From: Budvicia diplopodorum
Lineage (GTDB): Bacteria > Pseudomonadota > Gammaproteobacteria > Enterobacterales > Enterobacteriaceae
Assembly (NCBI RefSeq): GCF_009800925.1
Contig: NZ_WOYF01000003.1
Coordinates: forward strand, 186,001 to 250,000
Length of the DNA stretch: 64,000 nt
Direction: 5' to 3'
Part shown: positions 58,828 to 64,000 of the stretch, piece after piece
Layout: each line of letters starts with the position of its first letter
How positions within the stretch are numbered: position 1 is the stretch's first letter
Translations under genes and position numbers: made by a program
The notes under the pieces: generated by a model
The model's input: the letters and a program-made list of their open reading frames with translations, nothing else
The model's database searches: none
Told to the model about the DNA's origin: nothing

Positions 58828-59520
58828 ATGGAATCTTTCAGATATGATGCAAGGATTAAGCATTTTCTTGAGCAAAAACTCAATAGTTTTGGCATCAAGC
58901 GATATTCCTATTTCTTGTCTCAGAAGTTTATAAATTCAACACCGTTGGTAATATCTAATTATCCAGATGCGTGGGTTTCATACTATATTGATGCTGAGCT
59001 GTATTTGATCGATCCGGTATTTTTGTCGGCCAAGCAAAGCATCTTGCCTTTTGCGTGGAGTGAGATATCCACAGCCGATGAGCCTTGGGGCGGCGGTGAA
59101 GTCCTTAAGTTTGCTCAGCAGCATAACCTTTTTGACGGATATACCTTTACCATTCACGATGCAAATAATTGCATGGCACTGCTCAGTTTTTGCAATATTG
59201 ATGAAGATAAAGAATTTCCTAATAATATTAGGAAATATAAAAATGATATTCAGATGTTACTTATTACCGTTCATGATGAAATTATTAAAGCTATTCGTAT
59301 TTATCAGTTAACTAATAATAAACAGTCAATACTCTCAGCCAGAGAGATAGAAATTCTACAGTGGGTTAGTTTAGGTAAAACATATATAGAATCAGCGATA
59401 ATATTAGGCATACGTGAAAGAACAATAAAATTTCATATGAAGAATATTGTGAACAAGTTGAATGTATCAAATGCAAAACATGCCATAAAGAAAGCTATAG
59501 AACTGCATCTGTTAGAGTAA
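58828..59520 (+). CDS. LuxR-type quorum-sensing regulator (solo)
   Basis: A 230-residue transcription factor with an N-terminal autoinducer-binding domain and a C-terminal LuxR helix-turn-helix. The six residues that contact acyl-homoserine lactones in the family are all there: Trp49, Tyr53, Asp62, Pro63, Trp77 and Gly104. The DNA-binding domain begins LSAREIEILQWVSLGKTY (about residue 169) and continues RERTIKFHMKNIVNKLNV. No luxI-type synthase gene is in the window, so it is a solo or its partner is elsewhere. The gene and its flanks are AT-rich. SdiA-like signal detection is the likeliest role. Confidence 0.88.
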   Translation: MESFRYDARIKHFLEQKLNSFGIKRYSYFLSQKFINSTPLVISNYPDAWVSYYIDAELYLIDPVFLSAKQSILPFAWSEISTADEPWGGGEVLKFAQQHNLFDGYTFTIHDANNCMALLSFCNIDEDKEFPNNIRKYKNDIQMLLITVHDEIIKAIRIYQLTNNKQSILSAREIEILQWVSLGKTYIESAIILGIRERTIKFHMKNIVNKLNVSNAKHAIKKAIELHLLE

Positions 59521-59756
59521 ATAACTTATTTAGACAGTATTTTATAACGTTGTTGACGCTGGTTTTTAATCCTGTAAATTTTTTTTATAAAATAAGACAT
59601 TAAATTGATTATTTTGTTGTATCTTAATGATTTTTAAGTTTAATTTATTATTTCATCGAATGATCCATATAAATGTTATATGAAATGTTGATTCATTTTT
59701 TTTGAATTTCATGAACTGCCAAAATTAAGTCATTCAATATTATCTAATAACTAAAA

Positions 59757-61004
59757 TTAGTTATATTTTTTCTGATGAATTGACTGTTCATTATTGATAT
59801 TCATCATATCGTTTAATGCCTGTTCAACAAATAAATAGGCAATACCCATAACTTGCTGTTGTCGGGATAATTTCCCAAAACCAATATTTGTAGCATTCGT
59901 TCTCACCGCATCGGTGTGATCAAAAGGATTAAAATCAGTCTGCTGCTGAATAATATTTAACCACTCCATCCCAAATCCACAACTACGACCGTACAGATAT
60001 ATCCGGTTGATATTGAGTATATTCAGAAAATTATACAGGCTAAGCCCAATGGCTCGAGCGGCATCACTGACCAATGGCCTGAGATCTTCATCCCCTTGAT
60101 GGTAGCGTTCAATTAGCCAGTCGGTGGTCGGCGTTTTTAAGGCCTTGTCTTGCTGATGACCACGGGAATGATTTTTTAGCATCATGCGTGATTTTTTCTT
60201 TAGCGCCGATAACGAAGCGATGGTCTCCAGACAACCGTAGCGCCCGCAGGCACAGGCGGTACCGTCCGGGGCGATAATCGTGTGGCCAATCTGGCCGCTA
60301 CCGTACAGGCTACCCCGGTATATTTGCTGGTTAATCACAAAAGATGAACCAATACCATAATCAACGTTAATTACGCAGAAATCCTGATGGTTACTGCCAT
60401 TTTGCCACTTCTCTGCCAGAGCCAGCATAATGCAGTCATTATCGATCAGTAGCTCGGTATTGAGCCGTTCTTCCAACAGATATTTCATTTCGATCGGTGT
60501 ATCCCAAGGAGCCTGAGGCATATTTTGCGATACGCCGGTAACCGGATTGACCTGACCATGAATTGACAACGCCAAGCGTAAAGGGAGCTGGCGGTTCATC
60601 TGATGATATTCTCGGTATAACTTTTCGATTTCTGTCAACAGCACTTCGGGCGTGGTGGCTTTGATAGCGGTTAGGCGAAGCTCTGACTGCGGGTTAATTA
60701 ACCCATCAACCAGTACGCTTTCAATCATATAGGGCGTTACGTTAAGGCACAGAATAAATCCCGGCGGCGATATAATTCGATAGCTACCACCGCTATGGCC
60801 ACGCGCGTGCAGGCTCTCTTCATGGTGAGAAACTTTATTCTCCTGTTCCAGCTCAGCCAGAATTTTACTTATCGCAGGGATCGACAGCTGTGAATGCTTA
60901 GCCAACGTTGATTTACTGGCAATTTTCTCGCGGTACAAAATTTCTAACAGAATGCTTTTATTTAAATGGCGTATTCGTTGGTTATTCAATCCGTAAATTT
61001 GCAT
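59757..61004 (-). CDS. ROK-family transcriptional repressor (YphH-like)
   Basis: A 415-residue regulator from the ATG at 61004, preferred over a longer frame because GGAG lies 9 bases upstream and MQIYGLNNQRIRHLNKS fits the family start. The N-terminal winged helix (STLAKHSQLSIPAISKILAELE) is followed by a ROK domain. This has LSIHGQVNPVTG, LLIDNDCIMLALAEKW, VINVDYGIGSSFVI and the zinc motif GHTIIAPDGTACACGRYGCLE. ROK repressors sense sugars or sugar phosphates. It is divergent from the yphG-like gene, 115 bp away, so it probably controls that gene. Confidence 0.85.
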   Translation of the reverse strand: MQIYGLNNQRIRHLNKSILLEILYREKIASKSTLAKHSQLSIPAISKILAELEQENKVSHHEESLHARGHSGGSYRIISPPGFILCLNVTPYMIESVLVDGLINPQSELRLTAIKATTPEVLLTEIEKLYREYHQMNRQLPLRLALSIHGQVNPVTGVSQNMPQAPWDTPIEMKYLLEERLNTELLIDNDCIMLALAEKWQNGSNHQDFCVINVDYGIGSSFVINQQIYRGSLYGSGQIGHTIIAPDGTACACGRYGCLETIASLSALKKKSRMMLKNHSRGHQQDKALKTPTTDWLIERYHQGDEDLRPLVSDAARAIGLSLYNFLNILNINRIYLYGRSCGFGMEWLNIIQQQTDFNPFDHTDAVRTNATNIGFGKLSRQQQVMGIAYLFVEQALNDMMNINNEQSIHQKKYN

Positions 61005-61038
61005 TTCACTAAACTCCGTTAACTGTATTGCGTGACCA

Positions 61039-61053
61039 TTGTGCATAACACAA
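61039..61053. promoter_or_regulatory. palindrome in the yphH-yphG divergent region
   Basis: TTGTG-CATAA-CACAA, a perfect 5-bp inverted repeat with a 5-nt spacer, midway between the two divergent genes. It could be a ROK-type operator. It resembles a CRP site, but the spacing is one base short of the CRP consensus. Confidence 0.4.
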
Positions 61054-61119
61054 ACGATCTTGTCCATTAGACTGGCACCAATGTGTTTTCAGTGTAACTG
61101 ATTAAATTTGAGGGGCATT

Positions 61120-64000
61120 ATGGGTCAGGTAAAAGTTTGGCAGGAAGTAGTAGAAATTCCGACTTATGAAGCAGGGGCTCAGGATATTCACCCAATGTTC
61201 TTAGAGCATCGGGTATATCAAGGGTCATCCGGTGCGGTATATCCCTACGGTGTCACGGATACCCTGAGCGATCAAAAGGTGATGAAAACCTATCAGGCAC
61301 TCTGGCTGGAGAACGATTACCTAAAGGTGATGTTGTTACCCGAACTGGGCGGGCGAGTACATAAAGCCTGGGATAAGGTTAGACAGCGGGATTTTGTCTA
61401 TCACAATGATGTGATTAAACCGGCACTGGTCGGGCTACTCGGTCCGTGGATTTCCGGCGGTATAGAATTCAACTGGCCACAGCACCATCGGCCGACGACT
61501 TTTATGCCGGTGGACCATTTCATTCAGGATCAAGAAAACGGTGCTAAAACCGTATGGATGGGCGAGACAGAGCCGATGCATGGGCTACAGGTTATGACCG
61601 GATTCACCCTGTATCCTAATCGGGCATTGCTAGAAATTACCTCCAAAGTTTATAACGGCAACCCAACTCCCCGGCATTTCTTATGGTGGGCTAATCCTGC
61701 TGTTAACGGCGGCGATGGGCACCAAAGCGTATTCCCACCGGACGTAACGGCGGTATTTGACCACGGTAAGCGCGCGGTATCTTCATTCCCTATCGCGACC
61801 GGCACATATTACAAAGTGGACTATTCTGCCGGTGTGGATATATCCCGCTATAAAAACGTGCCTGTTCCTACTTCTTATATGGCAGAAAAATCTGAATATG
61901 ACTTTGTTGGGGCATATTGCCATGACGAAGAGGGCGGTTTATTGCACGTTGCTGACCATCACTATTCTCCGGGTAAAAAGCAGTGGACTTGGGGTTACAG
62001 TGAATTCGGGCAGGCATGGGATCGTAATTTAACCGATGAAAATGGTCCTTATATTGAGCTGATGACCGGCGTTTTCACTGATAATCAGCCTGATTTTACC
62101 TGGCTAGACGCATGGGAAGAGAAGCGATTTGTTCAAAACTTCCTGCCTTATAATACCTTAGGCACAATCCAAAATGCTTCCTGCGACGCGGTGCTTAAGC
62201 TTGAACGCCAGCAGGGAGAATTAGTATGGGGTGTTTACGCGATTGTACCGTTGAATAACGCCCGCCTGACTATCGTTTGTGATGGTGAAACCACCCCACT
62301 AGTGGACGTATCCATTGATTTAACGCCGGGTGAAGCGCTGCGTAATCAGTTGTCCGCTAATCCTAACGGTCGTTTAACCATTACGCTGTACGACGCTGAT
62401 AATAAAGTTGTGCTCAGCTATACCGAACACCAGCCTAAAGAGACGCCGCTGCCGGAAGTGGCTACTACGCCTCTGCCAGCGTGTGAAATGACCAGTACCG
62501 ATGAAGTTTGGTTTATAGGTCAACATCTTGAACAGTACAATCATGCCAGTCGTTCACCCTTTGATTATTACCTGCGTGGAATCGAACTCGATCCGCTGGA
62601 CTATCGTAATAATCTGGCACTGGCGACGCTGGAATATAACCGGGCGAACTACTCACTGGCGATTGAATATGCGGGTCAGGCGCTAAAGCGCGCGCACGGC
62701 TTGAATAAAAATCCGGTTTGCGGGCTGGCCAGTTTGGTACGTGCCAGCGCCTATGAGCGGCTGGGTCAGTTTGAGCTATCCCGTGAAGATTTCTATCGTG
62801 CTACCTGGAGTGGTAACGCTAAACCGGGGGGGTATTATGGTCTGGCCCGGCTGGCAACGCGTAACGGTGAATACCATCAGGCTCTGTCATTCTGTCGGCA
62901 AAGTTTGCTATGCAGTACCACCAATCAGGCGGTTATTAGCCTGAAAGGGCTGGTGCTACAACTGTCGGGCCAACGGGAAGAAAGCCGTCAGTGGCTGGCT
63001 CGCTGGGCGCAAGAGTATCCGCTTAACCCGACGCTGCATTATCTATTGTGGCGAGAGTATCAGGATGAAGAACGCCTGCAGGTATGGCGTCAGGTAGCCG
63101 GTAACCGGGGGATTAATTCACTGATTACCGCGGGCCAAATGCTTTCTTATGGTCAGACTGAGCTGGCGCTAGAGGTGTTAGCCCGTTTAGACAGCCAAGA
63201 AACGTTGCCGCTTTATTTACACGCCAGTTTATTACCAGAGAGCCAACGCAGTGCTTTATTGTCCAAAGCGCGCGATGCTTTTCCTCATCACGTAAGGTTC
63301 CCCAATACGCTGGATGAAGTGGATATGCTGGCGCAGATAGGGGAATGCTATTTTGCCCGTCATCTTCTAGCCTGTTTCCACTACAGCAAGCGAAATTATT
63401 CTCAGGCCGTTGAGCTATGGGAAGCGTGTACTGCCATGCAGCCTGATTTTGTTGACGCATGGCGTGGGCTGGGTATCTACGCATGGAATAAGCAGCATAA
63501 TCGAGCTTTAGCGGAGAAGTATCTGGATCGCGCTTTCAGCCTCAGCTCGAATGACGCGCGCATACTGTTTGAACGTGACTTACTGGACAAACTGTGCGCT
63601 GTAGCACCTCAAGTTCGTTTGGCCCGTTTGGAAGCGCATATGGCGACAGCGCTGGGCCGGGATGATTTAACGGCTGAAGTCCTGAGTCTCTATAATCAGC
63701 TTGGTAAACTTCAGGAAGCCGCAGATATCTTGGCTGAACGTAAGTTTCATCCGTGGGAAGGCGGAGAAGGTAAGGTTACCGGCCAGTATATTTCCAATCT
63801 GTTATTACGCGCTTTTAAATGCTTCCAGCAGCAGGAGCCAGAAGAGGCAATATCGCTACTGAATCAGGCCCTCCAGTATCCTGAAAACCTAAGTGAAGGG
63901 CGTTTGCTTGGACAAACGGATAATGATATCTGGTTCTGGCTTGGAGTATGTGCTTGGCAGCAGGGTAATTCAGAACAGGCCCGTCGTTGCTTTACTCATG
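61120..64000 (+). CDS. DUF5107/TPR protein (YphG-like), partial
   Basis: A large open frame of 960 codons with no stop before the right edge. It starts at the ATG at 61120, after a GAGGGG ribosome site. The first 420 residues or so form the DUF5107 domain, which has an aldose-epimerase-like sugar-binding look: LLPELGGRVHKAWDKV, GPWISGGIEFNWPQHHRPTT and FLWWANPAVN. From about residue 490 there are tetratricopeptide-like helical repeats (YYLRGIELDPLDYRNNLALATLE style). E. coli YphG has the same order and about 1090 residues. Role unknown; adjacency to a ROK repressor suggests carbohydrate metabolism. Confidence 0.85.
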   Translation, partial: MGQVKVWQEVVEIPTYEAGAQDIHPMFLEHRVYQGSSGAVYPYGVTDTLSDQKVMKTYQALWLENDYLKVMLLPELGGRVHKAWDKVRQRDFVYHNDVIKPALVGLLGPWISGGIEFNWPQHHRPTTFMPVDHFIQDQENGAKTVWMGETEPMHGLQVMTGFTLYPNRALLEITSKVYNGNPTPRHFLWWANPAVNGGDGHQSVFPPDVTAVFDHGKRAVSSFPIATGTYYKVDYSAGVDISRYKNVPVPTSYMAEKSEYDFVGAYCHDEEGGLLHVADHHYSPGKKQWTWGYSEFGQAWDRNLTDENGPYIELMTGVFTDNQPDFTWLDAWEEKRFVQNFLPYNTLGTIQNASCDAVLKLERQQGELVWGVYAIVPLNNARLTIVCDGETTPLVDVSIDLTPGEALRNQLSANPNGRLTITLYDADNKVVLSYTEHQPKETPLPEVATTPLPACEMTSTDEVWFIGQHLEQYNHASRSPFDYYLRGIELDPLDYRNNLALATLEYNRANYSLAIEYAGQALKRAHGLNKNPVCGLASLVRASAYERLGQFELSREDFYRATWSGNAKPGGYYGLARLATRNGEYHQALSFCRQSLLCSTTNQAVISLKGLVLQLSGQREESRQWLARWAQEYPLNPTLHYLLWREYQDEERLQVWRQVAGNRGINSLITAGQMLSYGQTELALEVLARLDSQETLPLYLHASLLPESQRSALLSKARDAFPHHVRFPNTLDEVDMLAQIGECYFARHLLACFHYSKRNYSQAVELWEACTAMQPDFVDAWRGLGIYAWNKQHNRALAEKYLDRAFSLSSNDARILFERDLLDKLCAVAPQVRLARLEAHMATALGRDDLTAEVLSLYNQLGKLQEAADILAERKFHPWEGGEGKVTGQYISNLLLRAFKCFQQQEPEEAISLLNQALQYPENLSEGRLLGQTDNDIWFWLGVCAWQQGNSEQARRCFTH

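Noticed and set aside
61757-62944. Short plus-strand frames and a minus-strand frame (63125-63484) over the yphG-like region
   Set aside because: The large frame from 61120 is open to the end of the window and has clear domain features, so the short ones are shadows.

Overview
The window is chromosomal DNA of an enteric gammaproteobacterium. Most genes are full-length, near-colinear homologues of Escherichia coli genes from the rpoD-dnaG-rpsU / tsaD / ygiF-glnE-hldE / ubiK-ribB-zupT / tolC-nudF-cpdA-parE-parC-plsC-ftsP neighbourhood. Moderate divergence from E. coli, AT-rich intergenic regions, two ERIC-like repeats and several breaks in synteny suggest an Enterobacterales lineage outside the Escherichia group. 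A Budvicia/Pragia/Limnobaculum-type genus is my best guess, but that is inference, not a sequence match.

Layout. Positions 1-2559 hold the macromolecular-synthesis operon on the minus strand (rpsU, dnaG, start of rpoD), with an ERIC-like element between dnaG and rpoD. At 2792-4333 is a lipoprotein with a von Willebrand A-like domain that has lost its metal site. At 4634-14276 are housekeeping genes: tsaD, plsY, folB, uppP, cca, ygiM, ygiF, glnE. At 14358-23483 is a sugar-catabolism island placed between glnE and hldE: two PfkB kinases, a DeoR-type regulator, a tagatose-bisphosphate aldolase pair (GatY/GatZ type) and a ribose-type ABC importer. It can be read as a pathway in which a ketohexose enters unphosphorylated, is phosphorylated twice, and is then split to triose phosphates. 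At 23543-27295 are a lipid A acyltransferase, hldE and yjeH. At 27390-32523 are ubiK, ribB with an FMN riboswitch, zupT with a Fur-like box, ygiD, ygiC and ygiB. At 32848-44695 are tolC, nudF, a small unknown gene, yqiB, cpdA, yqiA, parE, parC, plsC and ftsP.

From about 44.8 kb the E. coli gene order is lost. Two large autotransporter genes (44836-51780) form a tandem duplication: their passenger domains have diverged, but 734 bp of the barrel-coding DNA is identical, which points to recent gene conversion. A YbhGFSR-type efflux ABC system follows (52362-57386), then a DoxX-like membrane protein, a LuxR-type regulator with the full set of acyl-homoserine-lactone contact residues and no synthase nearby, and a divergent pair made of a ROK repressor (YphH-like) and a large DUF5107/TPR protein (YphG-like) that runs off the right edge.

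No rRNA, tRNA, CRISPR array, transposase or phage gene was recognised. Many convergent gene pairs are separated by clear bidirectional hairpin terminators.
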